Source of the DNA: Gimesia aquarii
Lineage (GTDB): Bacteria; Planctomycetota; Planctomycetia; Planctomycetales; Planctomycetaceae
Assembly: GCF_007748195.1 (NCBI RefSeq)
Contig: NZ_CP037920.1
Coordinates: forward strand, 7,188,062 to 7,252,061
Length of the DNA: 64,000 nt
Direction of reading: 5' to 3'
The notes under the pieces: model-generated
Database searches by the model: none
What the model was told of the DNA's origin: nothing
Seen by the model: only the letters and a program-made list of their open reading frames with translations
In this document: in pieces, positions 55,677 through 64,000 of the stretch
How the letters are laid out: the number at the start of each line of letters is the position of its first letter
Numbering within the stretch: the stretch's first letter is position 1
Translations under genes and position numbers: made by a program

Positions 55677-56075
55677 ATGCCACGCCCGACCTCTAAACAA
55701 CCGACAGAACTGGAACTGGAGATTATCAAAATTCTCTGGCGCGATGGTCCATCTACTGTGCGGCATGTGCGCGAGCAGCTAGAGCCCTTCCGAGAGTTGG
55801 CCCATAACTCGGTAATGACAGTCATGGGAATCATGACAGACAAAGGCTACTTACGACGGCGCCTACAATCCAATGGCAATGGATACCTCTATACTGCACG
55901 CATCCGTCGCAATGCGACAGTGCGTGGGATGCTGAGTGATCTCGTCGATCGCGCATTTTCTGGGTCCACTATGGACGCAATTCTGCAACTGCTCGACACA
56001 TCTGATTTAGATGCGGAAGAGCTTGCTCAACTTCGCAGCGAGGTAGACCGTAAAGCAAAGGAACGGGACTCATGA
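55677..56075 (+). CDS. BlaI/MecI-family repressor
   Basis: A 132-residue winged-helix protein. It begins 'MPRPTSKQPTELELEIIKIL' and continues 'WRDGPSTVRHVREQLEPFRE', 'LAHNSVMTVMGIMTDKGYL' (recognition helix about 40-55) and 'RRLQSNGNGYLYTARI', then a C-terminal dimer helix region 'MDAILQLLDTSDLDAEEL' (about 98-115). The ATG at 55677 follows GAGGA by about eight bases; a GTG at 55662 would overlap operator 2. In the paradigm, BlaI is cleaved by the M56 protease BlaR1 when an inducer is sensed. The next gene, an M56 protein, overlaps this stop by 4 bases (ATGA), so the pair is coupled. No beta-lactamase is near. Confidence 0.92.
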   Translation: MPRPTSKQPTELELEIIKILWRDGPSTVRHVREQLEPFRELAHNSVMTVMGIMTDKGYLRRRLQSNGNGYLYTARIRRNATVRGMLSDLVDRAFSGSTMDAILQLLDTSDLDAEELAQLRSEVDRKAKERDS

Positions 56076-59000
56076 TTGAACATTCACTCGCAATTCGTTT
56101 GGTGCAGACTCTTGCACATTCGCTATGGATCGGTGCACTTGCTGCAGTTATTGTATGGAGTGTCTGTCGATTCGTCGCCCAAACTTCAAATACTAGGTAT
56201 GCGCTCTGGCTCGCCGCATTGCTGATCGTTGTTGTTTCGTTGCCTGCTACGTTCTTTATATTACCAGGAAAAGTTGATTCGACAATCAATACAGAATCGC
56301 TTACGCAACAAAACAATCTGACAATGAGTTCTGTAACATCGACGCAACAGGTGGAAAATACACAACTTGTTCCAGAGATCAAGTCTGAGCAGGCAGAGAG
56401 CGAGAGCTTGATTTCACTTGCAAACACAATGGCACAACCTCCAATCGAAGAGAAGGCCGCTATCAAATTCACATGGGCAGAATGGTTGGTTGCTGGTTGG
56501 CTATTGGGAATGATTGTCATGTGTGGTCGGCTCATCGTATTACTTAATCGAGGACGAAATTTGCGACGACTTTCATCCGCCATTGATGATGCCCGTGTGT
56601 TACAAATATTTCAGCAAACCACGGAACGACTCCAATTGAAAAAAATACCGGTAATTGCATGGTCCGCTGAGATTACAGTTCCTGCCGTCGTTGGTTTTGT
56701 ACGGCCTGTTGTTTTGCTGCCCTTGACTGTGTCTACGGGACTAACGTCCGCTCAACTCACCGCCATGATATTGCACGAGTTAATGCATCTGAAACGCCGC
56801 GATCCTTGGGTCAATTTGATTCAGCTCCTCACCGAATTGGTCTGTTTTTACAATCCTGCCATCTGGGTGATTTCAAGGAATATTCGAAACGAACGCGAAT
56901 ACTGTTGTGACGATGCCGTGTTGCAATTGGGTGAGGTGGATGCGGTCGACTATGCTGATGCACTGGTCGTTGTTGCAGAGAGTGCCCAACATTCGAAGTC
57001 GGTTCCACCAACGATTCTCGGAGCAGCGTTAAAGCGTGTTTCAGGACTCAAAAAACGGATTGATCGCATTTTTGGTCAGCCTGCAGCATCACAGCCCCTG
57101 TTCTCTGGAAATCTTTTAATCGCTGTCGTTGTTCTGATGATTGCAATTGTTGGTCTTGTCGCCAGCGGTGATACAGCTCCTACGGAACCCGAAACGCTAG
57201 CAACAGCAGTGGATGAAAGCGAACGTAGTCGATTTTTAAAAATGCTAAACGACTCTGACCCTTTCATCCGTCAAACAGCATTAAATGCGTTGAGCGAGCA
57301 AGCAGATACAACATTGGTTCCTCAAGCGATTAAGATGTTGAAAGACTCAGACTCATCTGTTCGATACATCGCAGCAAGTATATTGCATGAGCAGGCAAAT
57401 CCAGCGTTGGTTCCGCAACTCATCAAAATGCTGAAAGACCCAGATGTATTTATTCGAACTACTGCAGCAAAAGCGTTGAGCAAACTGGAAGATAACCGCG
57501 CCGTACAACCTTTGATTGACGTTTTGAATGCTGCACAAGATCAAAATGAATTAAGCACAACGATTCATGCTCTCGCCATGATTCGAGATGAACGCGCGAT
57601 CGATCCTGTTGCCAAAGCGATACTCGAGAATCCGACACTTACTGTTCGTTCGATTCGTGAGGTTACCAGATTTGACGATGTGCGCATTCGAGACGCATTG
57701 TTTGCGATGCTTTCAACAGAGGATGGGCTTGATTTTAAATATATTCATATGTTGGCAGATATGGACGAACGCCGTCTAATACCACTTCTGTTAAGGAAAT
57801 TAGACGACCCTAAAACCAGAAATTTTCGATCAGCGGTCAATGTATTAGGACGGCTGAAGGCAACCGAAGCGGTAGAACCTTTACTCAGACTTCTGACAAC
57901 CATAACGAAGCGTGACCGATTTTCTGATGTTCCTGACCTGACATCAGCAATTTTCGCCTTGTCAGACATTGGTGATGAACGTGCCATTGAACCGTTACTT
58001 GATCTGTTACAGCGTGAACAGAACAATAAAATTCTTAGGAGTTTGTGTCATGCGCTGGTGGAGTTCGGCGAACAACGGGCACTGCCACAGATCGAAAAAC
58101 TGAGAACACATAAAGACCGACGACTACGCAACACCGCCGAATATGCGGTGTACGATATCAAGTTAGGTGCCAATCGCGCACGGCGCAAATCAGGAGCGTC
58201 GAAAGCACTGGCAATGGCCCGTGAATCATTGAACAATGCGGATGAAAAACTCGTTAGAGCAGCAATTCGCTATATAGCACGACACGCAGAAGATCAAAGA
58301 ACGGTAAATCTAGGACCATTGACTCAACATAAAAACGATGTGATTCGTAAAGCCGCACTGACTGCCCTTTTGAGTGATGAATCTGATCAGGCAACCGAGA
58401 TCCTGGCGGCGTCAATTGCTACAAATGACACAGATCACCAGGCTGCTATATTTGCACTCGCAAAGCGAGGTGACAAACGAGCGTTTCCCATGCTTGTGGA
58501 ATTGACACAAGATAGTAACAAATATACACAGCGTGCTGCAGCCGAACATCTTCTTTTTTTCGGACGCGAAGCCAACCCAGCGTTGTGCCGACTGTTGGAG
58601 TCTTCCGATCCGAGCACACGACGTGCTGCCATTTCTTCGCTTTACAAAGTTGCTGATGAATCTTCTCTCGATGCTCTGTTGGTATATGTCGCCATCGAAG
58701 AGAGAGATGATGCCGTTGGCCGCGTGATTACTGCTTTGGGTCGCATCAATCATCCGCGTTCTATCGCCTACCTCAAGTCGGTTCTTGATGATCCTCTCCA
58801 ACAGCATTCACTTAACGCCGCTCGGTCATTGGTTCGACTTGGCTGGAAGCCTGCCACCAAAGAAGAACGCATTCGCTATCTGGTCGCTTCCGGAAAATTG
58901 CAGGATGAATTAGTCCCACGCACGCAAATGGTAGACAGTCACACTATCGGTGAATTCCAAATGAACGTGCCAATTCAAACAGATCTGTCTGCGGGTACAT

Positions 59001-60787
59001 CGGAATATCCAAACATGGTCTATATTGGATCGATTGAATTTCGCGAAAATGGCAATAAGCTGACTGCCACGTTGAGGGAAAGTAGTAACAGTTCGCCGCG
59101 AACAACATTTCGGCTGGTCGTACGCCTGCTTGACAAAGGCGGCATTCAGATCGGAGAGTCGCAGAGAGACATTGCTACCTCGGGAATCTCACTCTTTGGT
59201 GTGATATTACAATCAGGGTTCGAACCGATGCAGCTTGAATTAGGTTCGTTTGATACAAAGCGAATCGATCGGTTTGAACTGAGTCTCAAAGAAGTTCCTC
59301 GTAAATTTCCCGTCGATACGACAATTACCCCACCCGTTGAATTGAAATTTCCCAGCGATCAACGGCTTTCACTCAACCTCAGTGCCAAGCGAGGAAACCA
59401 TTCAGTACTACATTATGACAGCGTGACTTTCAAAAAAGACAAACCTGATACAAGAGGACGTCCTATCTTCTCTGGTCAAGTTTCCGTCAACAATGCAGGT
59501 GGACTCAATGCCGACTGGCGCATGTGGATGATTGCGCTTGATGCAGAAAATAATGTTATCGGTCGAGGCAGTCACAACCTTACAACGAAACTGCCCGAAG
59601 ATGCGGAATCAAAGCAAGAATCTGTTACAGTTCCTCTCAAAGTTTGGGGCGATGTTTCCACGATTAAGAAGTTGCGTGCAGGGGTTCGATTAACTGAAGT
59701 TCGCACTGGAGTGAAAGGAAATCGTGTTACAGAATCCGTTTCGCACAGCATACCCAAATCGGCAAAACCGTTGATACTCGATGATGGAACTGCAGAATCT
59801 CGTCGTAGTATTGCCGCGTCCGGCCATGCTGTTCGATTTCATCGACCGGCTTCACAGCGATACCTCGAAGCCGTACAAATCTTCGCGGCACGCTACGGCA
59901 CTCGTAAGCCACCAAAGGCAGATTTCTATGTCTATGTTCTGGACGGGAATCAGAAACTCATCACCGAACTGACGTTTCCTTATTCGACAATTGAACGAGG
60001 TGATCTCAAATGGCATACACTCCGTACGCCATCGATTGAATTACCAGACGACTTCCATATTGCAGTTGCCTTCAATCCACATCGAACGAAGGGTGTCTAT
60101 CTGGGGCTCGATGACAGTCCTTCTAAAACAAGTTCTTTTACAGGCCTGCCAAATGATGGTTTCACTGCACTCGATAAGAGCCAAATCTGGATGGTCCGTC
60201 CATTCATTGCACCTAAAGCAACCGCGGATCTTGGAACACGCCCTCTGGCCGATCGTCCTGCAGTTTCAACAGTCAATCCTTTCGCTGGATGTATTGAAGT
60301 TCATTCGGTCGCGGGAGCATCTGCCGGCAAGCAGAGCTATGGTGGTTCTGGACCTGCAATCGACATCAATGTGCAGGAATTGGTTCCCCAAGATGTAGCA
60401 CTCCACAGCCTGCGTCTGAAAGGAATTCGCTTGTATGCGAGTCGTTATGGATCCGGCTATGATCCGAAAAAAACGATGCTCGATATTTTAGTCACTGGCA
60501 AAGGTGCGAAAACACAATGGTCACATTCATTTCCATTCTCTCATTTTGGATACCGTGAAAAATGGATTGATCTGGTGATTCCTGATGCTCCACTTATTTC
60601 CGAATTTCTCGATCAGGGAAAACTAACATTGGGTCTTGATCCTCACGCCACGCAATTCAAAGGCGTCTATTTCCATTACATCAAAACAACAGGCGATGAG
60701 AGCGGCGCACGCGGGATTGTTCCCGGTAAACGTTACTTTGATGTACCCAACCGGAAGTGGATGATCCGTGTGTTTCTGGCGAAGTAA
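56072..60787 (+). CDS. M56-family membrane protease with HEAT repeats and duplicated C-terminal domain
   Basis: A 1571-residue fusion, far longer than BlaR1 (about 600). Membrane segments lie at about 15-33, 43-63, 128-150 and 343-366. Between them is the BlaR1/M56 zinc site, HELMH at 235-239, with 'NEREYCCDDAVL' (about 272-283) giving the third ligand Glu. After the last helix come HEAT repeats (about 387-930), for example 'DPFIRQTALNALSEQADTTL', 'DPDVFIRTTAAKALSKLED' and 'DPSTRRAAISSLYKVAD'. Residues about 950-1235 are beta-rich. Two related domains end the protein (about 1235-1395 and 1405-1571). BlaR1's penicillin sensor is absent. The outside part presumably senses something else and triggers cleavage of the coupled BlaI repressor, an inference. 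Confidence 0.85.
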   Translation: MIEHSLAIRLVQTLAHSLWIGALAAVIVWSVCRFVAQTSNTRYALWLAALLIVVVSLPATFFILPGKVDSTINTESLTQQNNLTMSSVTSTQQVENTQLVPEIKSEQAESESLISLANTMAQPPIEEKAAIKFTWAEWLVAGWLLGMIVMCGRLIVLLNRGRNLRRLSSAIDDARVLQIFQQTTERLQLKKIPVIAWSAEITVPAVVGFVRPVVLLPLTVSTGLTSAQLTAMILHELMHLKRRDPWVNLIQLLTELVCFYNPAIWVISRNIRNEREYCCDDAVLQLGEVDAVDYADALVVVAESAQHSKSVPPTILGAALKRVSGLKKRIDRIFGQPAASQPLFSGNLLIAVVVLMIAIVGLVASGDTAPTEPETLATAVDESERSRFLKMLNDSDPFIRQTALNALSEQADTTLVPQAIKMLKDSDSSVRYIAASILHEQANPALVPQLIKMLKDPDVFIRTTAAKALSKLEDNRAVQPLIDVLNAAQDQNELSTTIHALAMIRDERAIDPVAKAILENPTLTVRSIREVTRFDDVRIRDALFAMLSTEDGLDFKYIHMLADMDERRLIPLLLRKLDDPKTRNFRSAVNVLGRLKATEAVEPLLRLLTTITKRDRFSDVPDLTSAIFALSDIGDERAIEPLLDLLQREQNNKILRSLCHALVEFGEQRALPQIEKLRTHKDRRLRNTAEYAVYDIKLGANRARRKSGASKALAMARESLNNADEKLVRAAIRYIARHAEDQRTVNLGPLTQHKNDVIRKAALTALLSDESDQATEILAASIATNDTDHQAAIFALAKRGDKRAFPMLVELTQDSNKYTQRAAAEHLLFFGREANPALCRLLESSDPSTRRAAISSLYKVADESSLDALLVYVAIEERDDAVGRVITALGRINHPRSIAYLKSVLDDPLQQHSLNAARSLVRLGWKPATKEERIRYLVASGKLQDELVPRTQMVDSHTIGEFQMNVPIQTDLSAGTSEYPNMVYIGSIEFRENGNKLTATLRESSNSSPRTTFRLVVRLLDKGGIQIGESQRDIATSGISLFGVILQSGFEPMQLELGSFDTKRIDRFELSLKEVPRKFPVDTTITPPVELKFPSDQRLSLNLSAKRGNHSVLHYDSVTFKKDKPDTRGRPIFSGQVSVNNAGGLNADWRMWMIALDAENNVIGRGSHNLTTKLPEDAESKQESVTVPLKVWGDVSTIKKLRAGVRLTEVRTGVKGNRVTESVSHSIPKSAKPLILDDGTAESRRSIAASGHAVRFHRPASQRYLEAVQIFAARYGTRKPPKADFYVYVLDGNQKLITELTFPYSTIERGDLKWHTLRTPSIELPDDFHIAVAFNPHRTKGVYLGLDDSPSKTSSFTGLPNDGFTALDKSQIWMVRPFIAPKATADLGTRPLADRPAVSTVNPFAGCIEVHSVAGASAGKQSYGGSGPAIDINVQELVPQDVALHSLRLKGIRLYASRYGSGYDPKKTMLDILVTGKGAKTQWSHSFPFSHFGYREKWIDLVIPDAPLISEFLDQGKLTLGLDPHATQFKGVYFHYIKTTGDESGARGIVPGKRYFDVPNRKWMIRVFLAK

Positions 60788-60844
60788 CCGTAGCCATTGC
60801 CTTGTTATGGCAGCTTGTCTAAGAGAACAATGTATGCGAGAAAA

Positions 60845-61828
60845 CTATCTTTGAAATGGATAAATCGTTTTCCAGTCTCGTTTCATATCTACCACGGTCC
60901 AGCCTCGCAGCTTGGCTTCATCCAAGGCGACGTTCAGATGCCCTACACGCGATTGACGGTCATAAGCCCATTCGCGTTTGGCATCGGTGTGGTGCACAAG
61001 TAAAGCAAAACGGGCTCCGTGCCCAGCTGTGGTCCATTGTAGCATTTGTAAGTCACCATCAGAATTTCCAAAAGCGGCTACCGGGTGACGGCCAATGAAC
61101 TTATTAATCGCGACCGGTTTGCCTGCCTTGTCGTCGATGAAATCAATTTCGGGTAAACGGACGATGACAGGTTTACCTTTACGGATTTCAAATTTTGTTT
61201 TAATACTACTCCCTATGACTTGTTCGGGCGGGATTCCGTAAACATCTTCCGCGAAGACGCGCAGAAATTCGATGCCGCCTCCCGAAACAATGTATGTTTT
61301 GAAACCGTTTGCACGCAGGTAGGCTAGCAGTTCGAGCATTGGCTGAAAAACCAACTCCGTGTAAGGCCGATTGAAGCGTGGATGCCGCGCCGTTTCAAGC
61401 CAGGCTCTTACTGTTTTCTTGAATTCCTTTGTCGTTGTCCCAGCATGCGTGGTCATTAGCAGGATCATCATATCTTTCGCGCTGAGCGAAGTGAGTGCTT
61501 TCCGCTCCTCCTCGAGTATTGTTTTGAATGGTTGCTCTGTTTTCCATTCTGGATGTTTTGCTGCGAGTGCCTTGATACGGTCAATGGCAAATTGAAGCTG
61601 AAAGTAAACCGGCTTTTCGGACCAGAGAGTACCATCATTGTCAAAGGTTGCAACCCTCTGAGGTGGGGAAACATACTCTGGGTTACCTTTGGTGGTAGCA
61701 CGCTTTACAAAATTGATAATCGATGTCTTCGTCGGCCCTGTGTTCCAGGATGGCAGGGGGTCATTGGCACGAACGACTGAAGACAATATGACAATCAAGA
61801 CAAATATTAAGATGCCCAATCGGTTCAT
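60845..61828 (-). CDS. Exported HAD-superfamily phosphatase
   Basis: A 327-residue protein. ATG 61828 begins a signal peptide ('MNRLGILIFVLIVILSSVVR', then 'ANDPLP'); the frame is open to 61891, but that part contains the terminator of the upstream gene, so the shorter form is right. HAD motifs: 'VATFDNDGTLWSEKP' (about 61-75) with the DxD nucleophile, 'TYIVSGGGIEFLRV' (about 172-185) with the motif II Ser, Lys near 215 and 'AFGNSDGDLQML' (about 250-261) with the motif IV acids. The family includes acid phosphatases and phosphoserine-phosphatase-like enzymes. It probably releases phosphate in the periplasm. It converges with the M56 gene. Confidence 0.88.
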   Translation of the reverse strand: MNRLGILIFVLIVILSSVVRANDPLPSWNTGPTKTSIINFVKRATTKGNPEYVSPPQRVATFDNDGTLWSEKPVYFQLQFAIDRIKALAAKHPEWKTEQPFKTILEEERKALTSLSAKDMMILLMTTHAGTTTKEFKKTVRAWLETARHPRFNRPYTELVFQPMLELLAYLRANGFKTYIVSGGGIEFLRVFAEDVYGIPPEQVIGSSIKTKFEIRKGKPVIVRLPEIDFIDDKAGKPVAINKFIGRHPVAAFGNSDGDLQMLQWTTAGHGARFALLVHHTDAKREWAYDRQSRVGHLNVALDEAKLRGWTVVDMKRDWKTIYPFQR

Positions 61829-61860
61829 CGGAATGTACTCCATATACTCTGAATAGGTAA

Positions 61861-61905
61861 AATAAAAACGGCGTGATCCTGAAACGACCACGCCGTTCCG
61901 TTTTT
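61861..61905 (-). terminator. Rho-independent terminator of the arylsulfatase gene
   Basis: On the minus strand, AACGGCGTG, a 13-base loop, CACGCCGTT and then TTTATTTT. The stem is 9 bp and GC-rich (arms 61889-61897 and 61867-61875). It lies between the stop of the sulfatase gene (61918) and the HAD gene start (61828). Confidence 0.88.
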
Positions 61906-61917
61906 AGAAATTCAGAT

Positions 61918-63660
61918 CTAGTTACTGCCTAACCCCTGCTTCAATTTTTCCATCACTTGATCGAGACTGAAACTGGCAGCCTTCTGACGAGGCGGATATT
62001 CCTTAAATGTTTCAAGAAAGTTTCCGACATAAGCCTGCGCTGGAACGATCATGTATGCGTGATCGATTACCCAATCGTAGTAAGTATTTGAGGTGAGCTG
62101 TGAGCGCTCGTAGGGATCACGACGTAAGTTGAACATTAATGGCAGGCGTAGGGGAGTGAAGGGGTTGGCCCATAATTTCAAAGTTCCTGTTGCACGTTGT
62201 TCCATGAAGACCAACTTCCAGTCTTGAAAACGCAGGGCTGTTAAATCTCCATCATCTGAAAAGTAGAAAATCTCATTGCGTGGAGACTTCTTTTCCTGTC
62301 CCGTCAAATGTGGCAGGAAGTTATAACCGTCCAAGTGAACCTTGTAATTACGACCGATTGCCTGATGGCCTTTTAGCAGCTTCTCTTTGACGTCCGTTTC
62401 ACCGGCAGCGGCAAGAAATGTTGGCAGCCAATCCATGTGGTGCATAATTCCGTTAGAAACTGAGCCAGCCTTGATCTTGCCAGGCCAACGGACCATTGCG
62501 GGTACACGCCAACCTCCTTCCCAGTTAGTATTCTTCTCGCCACGGAAGGGGGTCATGGCTGCATCAGGCCAAGTATTCATGTGAGGTCCGTTATCGGTAC
62601 TGTAGAAAACGATTGTATTGTCGGTAATTCCCAGGTCATCGAGTTTCTTCAGCAATTGACCCACGTGTCTGTCATGTTCAACCATGCCATCAGCGTATTC
62701 ATCCTGCCCGGAAATGCCACGATTTTCTTTCTTAACATGCGTACGAAAATGCATGCGTGTTCCGTTCCACCAACAGAAAAACGGCTTATTAGCTTTATGC
62801 TGTCGTTCGATGAAGTCTAACGTGGCGGCAACGGTTTCGTCATCGATCGTTTCCATCCGTTTCTTGGTCAGAGAGCCGGTGTCTTCGATTTTGCCTCCTG
62901 AGAATGATTTAATAACGCCACGTGGACCATATTTTTTCCGGAACTCAGGATTCTTAGGATAGTCCTCGTTTTCTGGTTCTTCTTCCGCATTCAAGTGATA
63001 GAGATTGCCCAGGAACTCATCAAAACCATGATTTGTAGGTAACATTTCGTTTTTGTCACCCAGGTGATTCTTACCGAACTGCCCTGTTGCATAACCATGA
63101 TTCTTTAGCAGACCAGCAATAGTGGGATCTTCAATACGCATCCCTAAATCGGCTCCCGGTAAACCAACCTTGCTGAGCCCCGTGCGAAAAACACTTTGGC
63201 CCATGATGAAAGAAGATCTTCCGGCCGTACAACTTTGTTCGCCATAGTAGTCTGTAAAAATTAAACCTTCATGTGCGATGCGATCAATATTAGGCGTACG
63301 GTATCCCACCAGCCCCTTCGTATAAGCGCTGATATTTGATTGGCCAATATCATCACCCCAGATCACCAGGATATTTGGTTTTTTGCCAGTTCGCTGTTGG
63401 ATAACTGTTGAAGCAGCGGCTACCTCCTGCTGGTTGGTAGCGATTAACAGTTTAGACTGCGTGTTACCATCATAAACTAAATTCGTCGAATCAGAATCCG
63501 ATAGAGATGATTGCTGTTTAGAGTCAGATTGCCTCGAACTGAAAGGAATCTTGGATTGTACTTTTGCAGCCTTAGTTACATTGAAGTCGGCACTAGCAGC
63601 CAGATATCCGAGGAGCACGCCGACTCCCACTAATGATAAAGAAAAGAGCTTGATTCTCAT
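61918..63660 (-). CDS. Exported arylsulfatase (S1 family, Cys type)
   Basis: A 580-residue protein with a hydrophobic N-terminal segment (about 4-24, 'LFSLSLVGVGVLLGYLAAS'), a Ser/Gln-rich linker to about 85, then the alkaline-phosphatase-fold domain: 'PNILVIWGDDIGQSNISAYT' (metal-binding Asp pair), and the modification motif 'SCTAGRSSF' with Cys144, whose formylglycine form is the catalytic residue. 'FYSTDNGPHMNTWPD' and 'YGEQ' are typical. The motif reads C-T-A-G-R rather than C-x-P-x-R. ATG 63660 is chosen, because GAGGA lies seven bases before it; a TTG at 63675 would overlap that site. It removes sulfate from sulfated polysaccharides or lipids, and the organism probably feeds on marine sulfated glycans. 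Confidence 0.93.
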   Translation of the reverse strand: MRIKLFSLSLVGVGVLLGYLAASADFNVTKAAKVQSKIPFSSRQSDSKQQSSLSDSDSTNLVYDGNTQSKLLIATNQQEVAAASTVIQQRTGKKPNILVIWGDDIGQSNISAYTKGLVGYRTPNIDRIAHEGLIFTDYYGEQSCTAGRSSFIMGQSVFRTGLSKVGLPGADLGMRIEDPTIAGLLKNHGYATGQFGKNHLGDKNEMLPTNHGFDEFLGNLYHLNAEEEPENEDYPKNPEFRKKYGPRGVIKSFSGGKIEDTGSLTKKRMETIDDETVAATLDFIERQHKANKPFFCWWNGTRMHFRTHVKKENRGISGQDEYADGMVEHDRHVGQLLKKLDDLGITDNTIVFYSTDNGPHMNTWPDAAMTPFRGEKNTNWEGGWRVPAMVRWPGKIKAGSVSNGIMHHMDWLPTFLAAAGETDVKEKLLKGHQAIGRNYKVHLDGYNFLPHLTGQEKKSPRNEIFYFSDDGDLTALRFQDWKLVFMEQRATGTLKLWANPFTPLRLPLMFNLRRDPYERSQLTSNTYYDWVIDHAYMIVPAQAYVGNFLETFKEYPPRQKAASFSLDQVMEKLKQGLGSN

Positions 63661-64000
63661 AAGTAGAGTCCTCAAAGAAAAAGAATCCGTTATAGAGATG
63701 ATGAGTTCGAATGTTTCGCCGGGTCAGGAAGAGATCCTTACCATAAATATAGTTGTGAAGACGAGATCTCGATTCAATTTGGTACCAGTGACCGTAAAGA
63801 CGCATACTATTATTGTACTGCGGAGTACAAATTTGATTATCTTTTTATATTTTCACCCAGAATTATTCTTAACGACACAGCCTCATAATGATCGAAGAGC
63901 TTCAGGCAAGAAAATAGCACTGAACGACAGTTGTTAAATCTCAAATAGATAGGACTTTTCCACCCTATGAAGATCAAGGGATATCAGAAGTGATGTTTTT
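63661..64000. other. Region upstream of the arylsulfatase gene, no gene seen
   Basis: A 340-base AT-rich region up to the window end. It holds the inverted repeat at 63813-63830 (separate entry). On the minus strand TACAAT inside that repeat could serve as a -10, but no good -35 pairs with it. No reading frame looks coding. Confidence 0.35.
63813..63830. promoter_or_regulatory. Candidate operator TTGTACT-gcgg-AGTACAA
   Basis: Perfect 7-bp arms around a 4-base spacer, about 150 bases upstream of the sulfatase start. The length and spacing are those of a dimeric regulator site. No regulator gene is in view on this side, and the bound protein is unknown. Confidence 0.45.

Noticed and set aside
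55969-56583. Minus-strand open frame of 204 codons opposite the blaI end and M56 start.
   Set aside because: It is antisense to two well-supported overlapping genes and has the odd composition of a reverse-frame product.
1-64000. Looked for CRISPR arrays, insertion sequences, integrase genes, toxin-antitoxin pairs, and rRNA genes.
   Set aside because: No repeated spacer pattern, transposase, recombinase or rRNA-like sequence was seen on either strand.

Overview
The window looks like an ordinary chromosomal segment of a planctomycete, most likely a Gimesia-type or related Planctomycetales member (inference, no phylogenetic marker was compared). The signs are a moderate GC content by eye, many exported proteins of planctomycete-typical families (DUF1570, PmoA-like/DUF6807, PDZ proteins with HEAT-like repeats, multihaem cytochromes next to beta-propellers, arylsulfatase, SUMF1-fold proteins), a Hanks-type kinase with an extracellular sensor, a BlaI/M56 pair and a PadR module. 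I see no rRNA, tRNA, CRISPR array, insertion sequence, phage or plasmid gene.

Layout. 0-8.2 kb: an LptA/OstA-like envelope protein (cut at the left edge), a DUF1570 metallopeptidase-like protein, and a two-gene unit of a five-haem cytochrome c and a secreted beta-propeller. 8.2-13.4 kb: a hypothetical protein and a Tat-exported NHL propeller on the minus strand, then a membrane-fusion adaptor and an M50 protein that carries a PqqD-like and a HlyD-like part. 13.5-15.7 kb: ddl followed by an ftsQ-like gene, a surviving piece of a division/cell-wall cluster. 15.8-25.6 kb: acyltransferase 3, acetyl-CoA synthetase with a clear promoter, larB, an M23-PKD protein, an M14-like/GH105 fusion and a ceramidase-like protein. 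25.6-33.8 kb: PDZ protein, GDPD, thiS-thiG, a ClpP-like protease, a PmoA-like protein and aspS. 33.8-38.9 kb: PQQ-propeller lipoprotein, protoglobin divergent from an Rrf2 regulator, an HExxH lipoprotein, DUF3592 and AIM24-like proteins. 39.2-46.3 kb: an orphan FliN/SPOA-domain protein, a kinase with a beta-helix-like C-terminus and a TPR protein. 46.5-53.4 kb: small exported or hydrolytic enzymes (SUMF1 fold, phosphoesterase, SGNH, second ceramidase-like protein, FAD monooxygenase, alpha/beta hydrolase). 53.5-60.8 kb: two regulatory modules, PadR plus a permease-prefix/carboxypeptidase-regulatory protein, and BlaI plus a 1571-residue M56-HEAT protein. 60.8-64 kb: HAD phosphatase and arylsulfatase.

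The most interesting parts are regulatory. The BlaI gene has two palindromic operator candidates 51 bp apart and overlaps a giant M56 protease in which the usual penicillin sensor is replaced by HEAT repeats and a duplicated C-terminal domain. The protoglobin and Rrf2 genes share one palindrome that overlaps the promoters of both. The padR promoter is near consensus and is overlapped by an inverted repeat. Most other genes are monocistronic or in pairs, so the window is a string of small independent units rather than one pathway.

Start sites were moved downstream from the longest possible reading frame wherever a ribosome binding site, signal peptide, intervening hairpin or usual family length favoured it; each case is stated. 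Residue numbers use the chosen start.
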